From Paenibacillus sp. XY044 (lineage in GTDB: Bacteria > Bacillota > Bacilli > Paenibacillales > Paenibacillaceae): a stretch of DNA of 64,000 nucleotides. Under the pieces are notes generated by a model. It ran no database searches. It had not been told where the DNA came from and worked only from the letters and a program-made list of their open reading frames with translations. Location: the NCBI RefSeq assembly GCF_002257645.1, contig NZ_NQMO01000002.1, forward strand, positions 930,001 to 994,000, in the 5' to 3' direction. Position 1 is the stretch's first letter. Each line of letters opens with the position of its first letter. Shown one piece after another: positions 8,462-17,404 of the stretch. The translations under genes and the position numbers were made by a program.

Positions 8462-10618
8462 TTAAGCGCGAACGACGCGAACCTGGTCCTCTTCGAGCTC
8501 GACCCGAATCGCCTTAACATCCTCGTCGTCCAGCAGCAGATCCGTGATGCCGTCTTCCACATGCTGCTGAATGACACGGCGGAGCGGACGGGCACCGAAG
8601 GCCGGATCGTAACCCAGTTCGGCCAGCTTGCGTTTCGCTTCGCCAGACACGTCTAGCGAGATGTCGTGCTCCGAGAGGCTGGCCGTTACTTCACCGAGCA
8701 TGTTGTCGACAATCGTTACAAGATCTTCTTCTTTCAGCGAGGCGAACGGTACGATACCGTCGAAACGATTCAGGAATTCAGGCCGGAAGTAGCTGCCGAG
8801 CGAATCGAGAATCGAGCGGGTCTGCTCGGACTTGGCGGTAAAACCGACCATGATTTTTTTATCGGCGGCCGTGCCGGCGTTAGAAGTCATAATGATGACT
8901 GTATCCTTGAAGCTTACCGTGCGGCCCTGGCTATCGGTCAGGCGGCCGTCGTCCAATACCTGCAGGAACATATGCTGCACATCCGGATGCGCCTTCTCAA
9001 TCTCATCGAGCAGGATGATGCTGTACGGATTGCGGCGCACGCGTTCCGTCAGCTGACCGGCTTCTTCATGGCCGACGTAGCCCGGAGGCGAACCGATCAG
9101 CTTGGAGACGGAATGCCGCTCCATGTATTCGCTCATGTCCAGACGAATCATCGAATCGGTGCTGCCGAACAATTCTTCGGCCAGCGCCTTGGACAGTTCG
9201 GTCTTGCCGACGCCGGTCGGTCCGACGAACAGGAAGGACGCGATCGGCTTGGAATCGCTGCGCAGCCCGGCGCGTCCGCGGCGAACGGCTTTGGCGACCT
9301 TGCCGACGGCTTCGCTCTGGCCGATGACGCGGCTTTCGAGGCGGGCGGCGAGATTTTTCATCTTGCCGCGCTCGTCCGCCTGCAGTTTGCCGACCGGGAT
9401 GCCGGTCTTGCGCTCGATGATGCTCTGGATGTCCTGGACGGACACTTCGAGCACCTCTCCGGCATCGGCATCGCCGTTCGAGCGCTGCAGCAGGGCGGCT
9501 TCTTCATCGCGCAGCTTGGCGGCGCGTTCGTAGTTTTCTTCGCGGGCAGCCGCGTCCTTCTCGGTCTTGATCTGTTCCAGACGGGCGCGGATTTCGTCCG
9601 TACTGCTAACCGGAGCGCGCAAGTTCAGCTTGGCGCCGGATTCGTCGAGCAGGTCGATCGCTTTATCCGGCAGGAAGCGGTCTTGGATATAGCGGCTCGA
9701 CAGACGCACGCACGCTTCGAGCGTTTCGTCCGGGTAACGGACGCCGTGGAACTGCTCGTATTTCGGACGCAATCCTTTCAGTATTTCGATCGTTTCCTCG
9801 GCGGTCGGCTCGTCGACCATTACCGGCTGGAAGCGGCGCTCGAGCGCGGCGTCTTTCTCGATCTGACGGTACTCCTTAAGCGTCGTGGCGCCAATAACCT
9901 GCAGCTCGCCCCGCGCCAGCACCGGCTTTAGGATGTTTCCGGCGTCCATGGAGCCTTCCGCCGAGCCCGCACCGACCAGCAGATGGATTTCGTCGATGAA
10001 CAGCAGAATATTATGACGCTGCTCCAGTTCGGCGATCAGCTGCTTAATCTTGTCCTCAAACTGTCCGCGAATGCCGGTTCCCGCTACGAGGGAGGCGACG
10101 TCGAGCGAATATACTTCCTTGTTTTGCAGCTTGGCCGGTACTTTGCCTTCCGTGATGCGCAGCGCCAGCCCTTCGGCGATAGCCGTCTTGCCGACGCCCG
10201 GTTCGCCGATCAGCACCGGATTGTTTTTGTTCCGGCGGTTCAAAATTTCGATGACACGGTCGATCTCTTCGTCGCGGCCGATGACGTTGTCGATCTTGCC
10301 GCCGCGAGCCGCGTCGTTCAGATTGCGTCCGAGCTGATCCAGCAGCCCGCCCCCACGACGTCCACCGCCTTGAGCGGCTGCTCGCGAAGGTTGCTGCCCC
10401 GCGCCAGAAACCGGCTCGCCCGGCTGCATGAAGCTGCGGAACAGATCTTCCAGCGGAGAAGAATCATGGCCGGAAGAACCGAAGCCTGCCGCAAACGGCA
10501 CGCCGCCGTTCACTTTGGCATAGCATTCTTCGCATAGAAACATTTTCTCGGATTTATGGTTGACAGTGAGGCTCAGACCTACGGTTGCCTGGTTTTGATT
10601 ACAATGTTGACAGCGCAT
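8462..10618 (-). CDS. clpE: ATP-dependent Clp protease ATP-binding subunit ClpE
   Basis: A class I Clp unfoldase of 718 residues, close to B. subtilis ClpE. An N-terminal four-cysteine zinc finger (C3, C6, C29, C32), AAA domain 1 with GEPGVGKT, a UVR-type coiled insert ([22 protein letters not shown]), and AAA domain 2 with GPTGVGKT are in the expected order. The zinc finger separates it from ClpC. It partners with ClpP to degrade misfolded proteins after heat stress. The start follows GAAAGGGG. A CtsR box overlaps its promoter, as known for clpE. Confidence 0.95.
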   Translation of the reverse strand: MRCQHCNQNQATVGLSLTVNHKSEKMFLCEECYAKVNGGVPFAAGFGSSGHDSSPLEDLFRSFMQPGEPVSGAGQQPSRAAAQGGGRRGGGLLDQLGRNLNDAARGGKIDNVIGRDEEIDRVIEILNRRNKNNPVLIGEPGVGKTAIAEGLALRITEGKVPAKLQNKEVYSLDVASLVAGTGIRGQFEDKIKQLIAELEQRHNILLFIDEIHLLVGAGSAEGSMDAGNILKPVLARGELQVIGATTLKEYRQIEKDAALERRFQPVMVDEPTAEETIEILKGLRPKYEQFHGVRYPDETLEACVRLSSRYIQDRFLPDKAIDLLDESGAKLNLRAPVSSTDEIRARLEQIKTEKDAAAREENYERAAKLRDEEAALLQRSNGDADAGEVLEVSVQDIQSIIERKTGIPVGKLQADERGKMKNLAARLESRVIGQSEAVGKVAKAVRRGRAGLRSDSKPIASFLFVGPTGVGKTELSKALAEELFGSTDSMIRLDMSEYMERHSVSKLIGSPPGYVGHEEAGQLTERVRRNPYSIILLDEIEKAHPDVQHMFLQVLDDGRLTDSQGRTVSFKDTVIIMTSNAGTAADKKIMVGFTAKSEQTRSILDSLGSYFRPEFLNRFDGIVPFASLKEEDLVTIVDNMLGEVTASLSEHDISLDVSGEAKRKLAELGYDPAFGARPLRRVIQQHVEDGITDLLLDDEDVKAIRVELEEDQVRVVRA

Positions 10619-10838
10619 GAAGGCATGCCCCTTTCATTAATTAATGGATGATTAATCTGTGGATACTGCATTTGGATGCCCCAATTGATACAACGGCTGC
10701 CCGCGCCTTTCGGAAGCAGGCCGCCGGAATGGAGGAATGAAAGCCAGAATCCCGTCAGGACGAAGACCGGTTAAGCCGAAAGACAAACTCGTTAAGAGGT
10801 TGTTCATCAGGCTACAGGTTTGATCTTCCGCTTCTGAC

Positions 10839-10886
10839 TTTGACTTTCTTTGACCATCATTATACCTCACTAGAATCGCTTGTCAA
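10839..10886 (-). promoter_or_regulatory. clpE promoter with CtsR box
   Basis: On the minus strand TTGACA (10886-10881) and TATAAT (10864-10859), 16 bp apart, are followed at once by GGTCAAAGAAAGTCAAA (10855-10839), a full CtsR heptad repeat. CtsR bound here would cover the transcription start. The predicted leader to clpE is about 230 nt, which is long. Confidence 0.85.
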
Positions 10887-10981
10887 TAGTTTATTCGTTA
10901 TTTTTAGTAAGTATATAGAAAAAGGTTCAAGCAAGTGCGTTTCGGCATGCTACGCGCAGGAAGTTTCGGCCCGCAGACAAG

Positions 10982-11023
10982 AAAAAAGCCCTGCCGTCCG
11001 GAGTGTCTCCGTAACAGCAGGGC
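10982..11023 (-). terminator. Terminator of the duplicated-HTH gene
   Basis: GCCCTGC / GCAGGGC arms with inner pairing GGAG/CTCC, followed on the minus strand by TTTTTT. Confidence 0.8.
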
Positions 11024-11062
11024 GTACCGTGTATTATCAATGTTGTGAATGTTCCAGAAGTG

Positions 11063-11656
11063 TCATGATTCCTCGTTTTGCAAAATGCAGTCGGCAAACA
11101 AAATGAATTTCGGGATGCGGAAAAATTGTTCCGCCCGGTCCTGGAAGCTGGCTGACGGAAGCGTTCCTTGGTGCAGCCATTTCCGGAAAGTGCCCGGATG
11201 AATGTCCATCCATTCGCTGACGTCGCTGACGGACAAGTCGTGAACCATGCACAGTCCCGTTAGTATTTTGTTGCTGACAGGCGACCGGGTCAGCGTCCGG
11301 CGCATGAAGCGCGAAGAGGATGGCTGACAAATGATCGGACTTGTGGATGTGACGGTATGATTAAACAGAATGTGGTGCGGATAGCCCAGGTATTGGCATA
11401 CCTTGTCCAGGTTCTTTTTTCCCGGGATCCGTCCTTCATACACCCAGGCGCTTACGCTTCGAGAAGAGACCGATATCTCCTCAGCCAGTTGGGAGAGCTT
11501 GATATCATTCGCCATCAGTACGGCCAGCAGCACGCGATTGCGGATTTGGCAGCGGGATGGCTTCCGGAAGCGTTTGACGCGGATTCCTTTTCCTAAGTAT
11601 TTGCGATTGATCAGAGACCACGCCTGAATGGAATGCGGTTCTTGTTGTTTAGGCAT
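11063..11656 (-). CDS. DNA-binding protein with two tandem HTH units
   Basis: I do not recognise a named family. The 197-residue protein contains two similar ~58-residue units, about residues 40-98 and 129-186. Both have the same pattern: N-(K/R)-(V/I)-L..., a helix-turn-helix (LSQLAEEISVSSRSVSAWVYEG and SVSDVSEWMDIHPGTFRKWLHQG), then a helix ending in a ...ILF motif. The first resembles a Cro/C1-type HTH. A basic N-terminus (KRFRKPSR) precedes it. It stands alone between clpE and a deacetylase gene. A transcription regulator is inferred; targets unknown. Confidence 0.75.
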   Translation of the reverse strand: MPKQQEPHSIQAWSLINRKYLGKGIRVKRFRKPSRCQIRNRVLLAVLMANDIKLSQLAEEISVSSRSVSAWVYEGRIPGKKNLDKVCQYLGYPHHILFNHTVTSTSPIICQPSSSRFMRRTLTRSPVSNKILTGLCMVHDLSVSDVSEWMDIHPGTFRKWLHQGTLPSASFQDRAEQFFRIPKFILFADCILQNEES

Positions 11657-11865
11657 ATTTCCTCCGATGATTTTTCTTAAAATTCTACAATAGTTTCGGC
11701 TCCATTTTCAATAGTGCTATCGCCTGTTTCTATGAGGTCCCGGTTTTCGGCCCATTTTCCCGGGAATTTACGTTATCCCGTTGTCAAGTGAATAATAGGA
11801 ACTATTTTTACACTTCAACCCCAAAATGCTTCCAATTCAGTCATCAAACTGTTACCGAATTGAAA

Positions 11866-11894
11866 TTGAACTCGCCAGCCGAGAAGGGTACAAT
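11866..11894 (+). promoter_or_regulatory. Promoter of the polysaccharide deacetylase gene
   Basis: TTGAAC and TACAAT separated by 17 bp, about 75 nt before the start codon. The rest of the 310 nt gap is AT-rich and without a gene. Confidence 0.5.
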
Positions 11895-11969
11895 GCAAGG
11901 GTGCTAGATTACTAGATTCGCGTATCTACGACATCTTAGCCAAATCCGAGAGAAAAAGGTTGGTAGATT

Positions 11970-13130
11970 ATGTTGAAAAAGAAGTTGCAATACTCGAAAT
12001 GGCTCTTATCGTTCCTGATGATCTTTGGCACCGTCCTTTCGGCAGAAGGAGGGCTGGCTACGGCCGCGGGCAGCACGGCATCTTCCGTCAAGGCTTCTGT
12101 CTTCGTCGCCGTCAATGACAAACTGATCACTTACGACCAGCCCCAGCCGGTTATACATAACGGTACGCTGTTTGTACCCGTCGCATCTACCGTTCCCCAA
12201 ATGAACGCTTCGGCGAAGTATGCCGCAGGCAAGCTGACCATTTCGCGCGGAAATCAAGCGCTGGTCCTGACGGTTCCGGGGAAGGACGCCATCCTGAAAA
12301 ACGGAAGAACGCTCGTTTCCCTGCGCAAGCTGACCGATAAGTTCGGTTACCAAATTTCCTACAACGCCGCCCAGTCGCTGTACCGTGCGGTAAACAGCTC
12401 CGCCTCCTTGACAGATCATCAGCTGGCGCTGAAATATAGCACGTATATCAAGGAACACAAAATGACGGCTGCCCAGAAGCCTTCCACGGGGTCTGGCACT
12501 ACGGCGCAGCAAGGCAGCAAAGTGATCTACATTACGTTCGACGACGGTCCGAATGCAGGAACGACCCGGCTGCTGGACGTGCTGGACCGGAATCAGGTGA
12601 AAGGGACCTTCTTTATGCTGGGAAATAACATCGCATCCCATCCGTCCGCAGTCCGCCGGATCGTAAGCGAAGGCCATGGGGTAGGACTGCACGGCATGAG
12701 CCATCAGAAGAACACGTTCTACGCTTCGCCTTCTTCTGCGCTGGGTGAGATGAACAACGATAACGACAAGCTCCACGCAGCCGCCGGCGTATACACGAAA
12801 ATGATCCGTCCGCCTTATGGAAGCAAGCCGTATTTTACCCAGAGCTACCGGGATTTGACGGCCTCGTACGGTTACCATCTGTGGGATTGGAACATTGATT
12901 CGGACGACTGGCGCTACAAGAGCAATCCTCAGACGATCTATAACAACGTGCTGAGAGATGTGAAGGCCATGAAGAAGAGCGGGGTTACCCCGGTCGTGCT
13001 CTTCCATGACCAGACGGCGACCACGTCGATTCTGGACAAGCTGATCAAAGCACTGAAAGCCGAAGGCTACACCTTCAAGCCGCTGACCAACAGCACGCCG
13101 CCGGTCAACTTCTGGAATGACAAACGGTAA
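11970..13130 (+). CDS. Secreted polysaccharide deacetylase with copper-amine-oxidase-like N-domain
   Basis: A 386-residue exported carbohydrate esterase family 4 protein. A signal peptide (to about residue 33) leads into a stalk domain of the copper amine oxidase N-terminal-like type (NDKLITYDQPQPVIHNGTLFVP). The NodB domain follows with the metal Asp motif TFDDGPN, the HGVGLHGMSH histidine region, RPPYGSKP and LFHDQ. It probably deacetylates peptidoglycan or another wall glycan. The ribosome site is weak (AAAAAGG). Substrate not determinable. Confidence 0.93.
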   Translation: MLKKKLQYSKWLLSFLMIFGTVLSAEGGLATAAGSTASSVKASVFVAVNDKLITYDQPQPVIHNGTLFVPVASTVPQMNASAKYAAGKLTISRGNQALVLTVPGKDAILKNGRTLVSLRKLTDKFGYQISYNAAQSLYRAVNSSASLTDHQLALKYSTYIKEHKMTAAQKPSTGSGTTAQQGSKVIYITFDDGPNAGTTRLLDVLDRNQVKGTFFMLGNNIASHPSAVRRIVSEGHGVGLHGMSHQKNTFYASPSSALGEMNNDNDKLHAAAGVYTKMIRPPYGSKPYFTQSYRDLTASYGYHLWDWNIDSDDWRYKSNPQTIYNNVLRDVKAMKKSGVTPVVLFHDQTATTSILDKLIKALKAEGYTFKPLTNSTPPVNFWNDKR

Positions 13131-13247
13131 AGGCCATTCGCCCTGCAAATCTATGAAATAGGCTCCGATAGAAGATATCCGGCTTCGCAGAATCCTTTCT
13201 CCTTTCATACTCATATAAGAGATGGTAGGAAAGGAGGGGGCTCTGAG

Positions 13248-13664
13248 ATGAATCAACTGGCTGTTAACGGCATCAGTGCGGTCGCTGGCGGAATTGTTAC
13301 CGTTGCTCTAGGAGGGTGGGATCAGCTGCTTATGGTATTTCTGATCACCATACTCATCGATTATGCAACGGGGGTTCTGGCCTCCATCAAGGAAGGATCC
13401 GGCTTGGACAGCCAAGTCGGATTCTGGGGTCTCACCCGGAAAGCGCTGATGCTGCTCGTCATTGTCCTCGCGCACCAGATGGACGTGCTGATCGGCAGCG
13501 GAAGCGACGTCATCAAGACCGGAGCGATCTATTTTTACATGTCCAACGAATTAATATCGATAACGGAAAATTACGGACGGCTTGGCTTACCCCTGCCGGA
13601 TAAGATCCGTCAGCTCATCGCCGTTTTGCGAAATAAAGATAAAGATGACGGGTCCGATATGTGA
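13248..13664 (+). CDS. Phage-holin-family membrane protein (TcdE/Phage_holin_4 type)
   Basis: A 138-residue protein with three or four hydrophobic segments and the hallmark region FLITILIDYATGVLASIKEG...SQVGFWGLTRKALMLL of the TcdE/phage phi-29-like holin group. A strong ribosome site (AAAGGAGGG) precedes ATG. No endolysin, terminase or other phage gene is near, so this is an isolated chromosomal holin. It might export a wall hydrolase or be a domesticated relic. Confidence 0.82.
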   Translation: MNQLAVNGISAVAGGIVTVALGGWDQLLMVFLITILIDYATGVLASIKEGSGLDSQVGFWGLTRKALMLLVIVLAHQMDVLIGSGSDVIKTGAIYFYMSNELISITENYGRLGLPLPDKIRQLIAVLRNKDKDDGSDM

Positions 13665-13752
13665 CGGTTCTTCATGTTTCCTTTCCCTAAGGGGGAGGAT
13701 ATGGTATATTTTTCTCAGTACACTTTTCGAATGGGACAAGGAGCATGATACC

Positions 13753-14040
13753 ATGATTAAGCATATCGTCTTCTTTAAATTAAAGGACAGATCACCGGAA
13801 AGTATTGAACGCACCGCCGCGGTCCTCCGTAATATGGAGGGGAAGATCCCGCAGCTCGTATCGATTGAGGTTGGACTCGACGTCATCCATTCGGAACGTT
13901 CTTTTGATATCGCGCTGGTGACGGAGCTTGCATCGTTAGAAGATTTGCAGGCTTACACGGTTCATCCCGAACACCAGATCGTGATCCGCCACATCAACGA
14001 AGTGAAAGACGTATCCGTGAGCGTGGACTACGAATTCTAA
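13753..14040 (+). CDS. Dabb-family stress-responsive protein
   Basis: A 95-residue dimeric alpha/beta-barrel (Dabb) protein: MIKHIVFFKLKD at the start and the typical YTVHPEHQIVIRHI near the C-terminus. ATG 13753 follows AAGGAG at 10 nt; longer in-frame versions run into the holin gene. The family includes stress proteins and small enzymes with varied substrates, so no reaction is proposed. Confidence 0.85.
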   Translation: MIKHIVFFKLKDRSPESIERTAAVLRNMEGKIPQLVSIEVGLDVIHSERSFDIALVTELASLEDLQAYTVHPEHQIVIRHINEVKDVSVSVDYEF

Positions 14041-14059
14041 AGAATAGGAAGAATGGGAC

Positions 14060-14170
14060 ATGAGCGATTTAGAATATCCAATGGAGACCTTATTCCTGCT
14101 TATCGTGTTTATTGCGGCCTTGTTTGTGATGTTCTTCTGGCTGAAGCGCCGCGGAAAACGGGACAAATAA
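14060..14170 (+). CDS. Small single-pass membrane protein (36 residues)
   Basis: A short open frame with ATG 14060 after an AGGAAG site, 19 nt downstream of the Dabb gene and 25 nt before the HepT-like gene. The product has an acidic start, one strong membrane helix (LFLLIVFIAALFVMFFWL) and a basic tail (KRRGKRDK), the positive-inside pattern. Codon use looks normal. No family is recognised. Confidence 0.6.
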   Translation: MSDLEYPMETLFLLIVFIAALFVMFFWLKRRGKRDK

Positions 14171-14195
14171 ATTTCCACATCATGGAGGTAAGGCC

Positions 14196-14621
14196 GTGTA
14201 TTACGTGAACCAGGAACAAATTCAGCGGCGTCTGGAAGCGATTCCGGACATCGTGGACGCATTGAAGCAGGCTGTTGGGAATTGGGATGGCGGGATCGTG
14301 TCCGGTTTCGTTCAGGAACGGGCGCTGCATTTGGCCATCGAGGTGGTGACCGACGTCGGCAGCTATTTAATCGACGGATTTATTATGCGCGACGCAAGCA
14401 GTTACGAGGATATCGTGGAAATTACGCATGAGGAGCGCGTCTTTGACGATGAAGTTTATGCCGTCCTGGCGGAACTGGTTGGTCTCCGCAAACCGCTAGT
14501 TCAGGAATATTATGAATGGGACCGGAGAAGTCTGCACAAGCTGACTCCGATTTTGCCGGACATTCTCGATAAGTTTTCCACGCAGGTACGTGATTATCTG
14601 AAGCAGGAGCTGGGTGTGTAA
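14196..14621 (+). CDS. yutE: DUF86 / HepT-like protein, YutE-like
   Basis: A 141-residue helical protein of the HepT (DUF86) family, resembling B. subtilis YutE (SGFVQERALHLAIEVVTDVGSYLID). GTG 14196 is preceded by GGAGGT. HepT proteins are RNase toxins paired with MntA nucleotidyltransferases, but no such partner is adjacent. YutE-type members are solitary and probably not toxins. Upstream are a tiny membrane protein and a Dabb gene. Confidence 0.8.
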   Translation: MYYVNQEQIQRRLEAIPDIVDALKQAVGNWDGGIVSGFVQERALHLAIEVVTDVGSYLIDGFIMRDASSYEDIVEITHEERVFDDEVYAVLAELVGLRKPLVQEYYEWDRRSLHKLTPILPDILDKFSTQVRDYLKQELGV

Positions 14622-14659
14622 TCCGGATTCCCGCCGCAGCGCCATAGTTTTAATAACAG

Positions 14660-14688
14660 GCCCGTCCATGGGAATGGACGGGTTTTTT
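14660..14688 (+). terminator. Terminator after the HepT-like gene
   Basis: CCCGTCCAT / ATGGACGGG arms followed by TTTTTT. Confidence 0.9.
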
Positions 14689-14810
14689 AGTTTTTTCGGC
14701 AAGTTTTTTTAAAAATAGCGCCCATTTTGTGTCAAGACAACCTCGCCCTGCTTATAATACACCATCAACTAGGCATTAGCCCGGCTGGGGGCGAAGGGAG
14801 TGAAATTTTC

Positions 14811-15278
14811 ATGGCGGAATGGGGCTATATACTCATCGCTTGCGGATTTATCATGTTCGCTGTTGTGGCAATGATCCTTCTACATACGCTGAGAAGAGTA
14901 CTGCTGCGGGCGGAATCCGTTCTGGGAAAGGCGGGAGCCGACATGACACAGCTGGCTGCAGAATCGAAGGAGCTGCTGACTCAGGCAACTTCAACGCTGT
15001 CGCTTCTGCATGAGCGGGTGGAAGACATCGAACCGTTCAGCTCATCGCTGCGGCTGGCGGGCGAAACGCTAACCGGCACGCTGCAGCGGGTGGACTCGAT
15101 TTCGAAGCTCGTCACCGATTCCGCCATGGAACGCCTGGAGAAAGCCCACCGCGAAAACGAGCTTCGGCTCGCGGAAGCGTTCCGGTGGCTGGATGTGGGA
15201 CTGTCGGTATGGCAAACCTGGAAGCAGCAGGAGGCCTACCCGCCGGGATCGGTGCCTTCAAGCGAAAAGGAGAGATGA
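14811..15278 (+). CDS. ytxG: DUF948 membrane protein, YtxG-like
   Basis: A 155-residue protein with one N-terminal membrane helix (YILIACGFIMFAVVAMILLHTL) and a helical cytoplasmic part of the DUF948 type. ATG 14811 was chosen because AAGGGAG lies upstream; the earlier in-frame ATG lacks a site. It lies directly before a YtxH gene, matching the B. subtilis general-stress genes ytxG-ytxH. The molecular function is unknown. Confidence 0.85.
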   Translation: MAEWGYILIACGFIMFAVVAMILLHTLRRVLLRAESVLGKAGADMTQLAAESKELLTQATSTLSLLHERVEDIEPFSSSLRLAGETLTGTLQRVDSISKLVTDSAMERLEKAHRENELRLAEAFRWLDVGLSVWQTWKQQEAYPPGSVPSSEKER

Positions 15279-15281
15279 GAC

Positions 15282-15617
15282 ATGAAGGAAACAAATAAAA
15301 GCTTGCTGTGGGGCGCATTGGTCGGAAGTATTGTAGGTTCGGTAACCGCGCTGCTGCTCGCGCCGAAATCCGGGAAAGAACTGCGGCAGGATATTGCGGA
15401 AGGTGCACGCACGGTTGGCGGCAAGACCCAGGAATGGGCCGGCAAGGTGAAAGATACCGCAGGCAACGTCATCGCCGATATCCAGTCCTGGCGTAAATCC
15501 AATGCGGACGAAGCCGGCGAACTGGCCCAAATCTCCTCTTTCTCTGAAGAAACTGCTGGGGAGACCGGTGAGTTCGAAGACCTGGATTTGACAGGTGCTG
15601 AAGCGAAGCGGGACTAA
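15282..15617 (+). CDS. ytxH: YtxH-like stress protein
   Basis: A 111-residue YtxH-family protein: one glycine-rich membrane helix (LLWGALVGSIVGSVTALLLAPKSGKELR, the family hallmark), a helical middle (KVKDTAGNVIADIQSW) and an acidic tail. It starts 3 nt after the ytxG stop with a GGAG site inside the end of ytxG, so the two are coupled. Confidence 0.9.
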   Translation: MKETNKSLLWGALVGSIVGSVTALLLAPKSGKELRQDIAEGARTVGGKTQEWAGKVKDTAGNVIADIQSWRKSNADEAGELAQISSFSEETAGETGEFEDLDLTGAEAKRD

Positions 15618-15654
15618 TCTGGAAGCAGACCATTCATTTAGGAACATTAGAGCG

Positions 15655-15697
15655 CAGGCCCACTCCTTGTGTTATCCGGGGAGCAGGGCCTGTTTTG
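15655..15697 (+). terminator. Terminator of ytxGH
   Basis: CAGGCCC / GGGCCTG stem with inner CTCC/GGAG pairs, then TTTTG. The T run is short. Confidence 0.6.
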
Positions 15698-15827
15698 TCA
15701 TATTCCGGATGCTTCTTTTCGCGGTTGTCCGATAAATCGAAATGGGTTAAGATATGAGGTACGTTTTGTTGACGGTTGTCATATGGTACCAACAGAGAGA
15801 AGAAAACGAGAAGGAAGCGGTGTGTTC

Positions 15828-16640
15828 GTGCAGCAGGCAATTGCAATTTTAGACTCGGGTGTTGGCGGGCTCACCGTGGCCAAAGAAGTCATGAGACAGC
15901 TCCCACGGGAGAAAATCGTTTATTTTGGAGACACCGCCCGCACCCCTTACGGACCCCGTTCGTCCGATGAAGTGAGAAAATTTACGGAACAGATTGTCGA
16001 CTTTCTGATCCAATTCGGTCCAAAGACGATCGTGATCGCCTGTAATACGGCTACAGCCGCGGCGCTTGACTATATTTCCGGGAAAGTGTCGATCCCTGTC
16101 ATCGGGGTAATTCATCCCGGAGCCAGAGCCGCCATCAGTGCGACCAAAGCCGGGCAGGTGGGCGTCATCGGGACCGTCGGCACGATCCGCAGCGGAGCCT
16201 ATACCACCGCGCTGCAGCAGCTGTCGCCTTATGTCAAGGTGGTCAGCCAGGCTTGTCCGGATCTGGTTCCGCTCGTGGAGCAGGGCTTGTTCCGCTCGGA
16301 AGAAACGACGGCGATCGTGAAGAGGTCGCTCGCGGGAATCAGCCAGACCGACATCGACTGTCTGATTTTAGGATGCACGCATTATCCCTTTTTGAAAGAA
16401 ACGATCCAGGAAGTGATCGGCGGCAGCGTCAAGCTGATCAGCTCGGCTAACGAGACGGCCCGCGAGATCAGCACCATTTTGTATAATCAGGGGCAGCTTG
16501 CCAGCCGGGAGGAGAGCCCGGTCCATCAGTTTTTTTGCAGCGGCGACCCGGAAATGTTCAAACGGATCGCAAAGCTGTGGCTGGGAGAGCAAATTCGGCG
16601 GACGCCGGTCGTATGGCAGGTTTCCAGATTTGATGATTAA
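15828..16640 (+). CDS. racE: Glutamate racemase
   Basis: Converts L-glutamate to D-glutamate for peptidoglycan. The 270-residue protein has the N-terminal DSGVGGLTVAKE, the first catalytic Cys in ACNTATA (C72) and the second in LGCTHYP (C183). GTG 15828 lies 10 nt after AAGGAAG; GTG 15822 two codons earlier is also possible, while longer versions extend into the preceding terminator. It stands alone with a strong terminator. Confidence 0.96.
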   Translation: MQQAIAILDSGVGGLTVAKEVMRQLPREKIVYFGDTARTPYGPRSSDEVRKFTEQIVDFLIQFGPKTIVIACNTATAAALDYISGKVSIPVIGVIHPGARAAISATKAGQVGVIGTVGTIRSGAYTTALQQLSPYVKVVSQACPDLVPLVEQGLFRSEETTAIVKRSLAGISQTDIDCLILGCTHYPFLKETIQEVIGGSVKLISSANETAREISTILYNQGQLASREESPVHQFFCSGDPEMFKRIAKLWLGEQIRRTPVVWQVSRFDD

Positions 16641-16657
16641 GGATTTCGGATGGTTCA

Positions 16658-16698
16658 AAATCCGTAAGCCACCTTCAGGGTGCCTTACGGATTTTTTA
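16658..16698 (+). terminator. Terminator of racE
   Basis: AAATCCGTAAG / CTTACGGATTT stem, then TTTTT. Confidence 0.9.
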
Positions 16699-16756
16699 GT
16701 ACGGCTATGTTAAATTCTAATGTTGATATTTGACCAAAAGAAAACCGCCTTCGTCA

Positions 16757-17314
16757 TTATAAAGCGAATCTGTTCTTAATGATTTCAGCAACCTCACCAG
16801 CACTTAAATTCGAGTTGTTAATTCTGATGTAGTTTCCTCTTTTAATTTCTCCCTCGAAGGAGTTTAATCGATGTTGCTCCATTGTCTGTAATAGATCCTG
16901 TTCAGAACGAGTAACATTCCTTTTTGTTGGTTTGTGTTCAAGTCTGTGAGGAGTCTTGTTACGCTCAATTCTTTTCTCAAGATCGGCTTCAAGCTCAACA
17001 AAATACACTTCGCCAACTTTATCTTCGATTGTTTTGCAAATTTTATCAACGTAGTCCCAATCCTCATGCAAATCGAATCCCCATACATAAGTGAAAATCA
17101 TTCCATACATATCACTATCAGCGGCGGCTTCAAATATGTCTTGACGAAATTTATTTACAAATCTCCACATTTCATGATTAAAACCGAATAGGGGAGCTAA
17201 CATTTCAATTGTTACGTGATTGTGGAACAACTTTAGTTCAGTTACCTTCTCCAATTGATGTCCTACTGTCATTTTTCCTACCGCCTGCGGACCAAATATT
17301 ATAACAAATTTCAT
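16757..17314 (-). CDS. P-loop NTPase, shikimate-kinase-like fold
   Basis: A 185-residue small P-loop protein: MKFVIIFGPQAVGKMTVGHQLE at the N-terminus and a C-terminal RNxT/R-rich segment. It resembles a group of small kinases or AAA-annotated ATPases common in Bacilli (LFHNHVTIEM is conserved there), with no known substrate. Codons and composition are much more AT-rich than neighbours, and a broken transposase lies next to it, suggesting acquisition. AAGGGGATG precedes the ATG. Confidence 0.75.
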   Translation of the reverse strand: MKFVIIFGPQAVGKMTVGHQLEKVTELKLFHNHVTIEMLAPLFGFNHEMWRFVNKFRQDIFEAAADSDMYGMIFTYVWGFDLHEDWDYVDKICKTIEDKVGEVYFVELEADLEKRIERNKTPHRLEHKPTKRNVTRSEQDLLQTMEQHRLNSFEGEIKRGNYIRINNSNLSAGEVAEIIKNRFAL

Positions 17315-17404
17315 TAAATCATCCCCTTGGAAGATATTTCAACAATACTATCACAATTTGAACAAGATTCGGAGCAGTTTTATTGAATTAGACTGCCCGT
17401 TAGC

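Noticed and set aside
10652..10870. 72-codon frame on the minus strand in the clpE leader
   Set aside because: Its ATG lies upstream of the mapped-by-eye transcription start and overlaps the -10, so it would not be translated from that promoter.
13130..13700. Prophage remnant suggested by the holin
   Set aside because: No lysin, integrase, structural gene, or att-like repeat around it.
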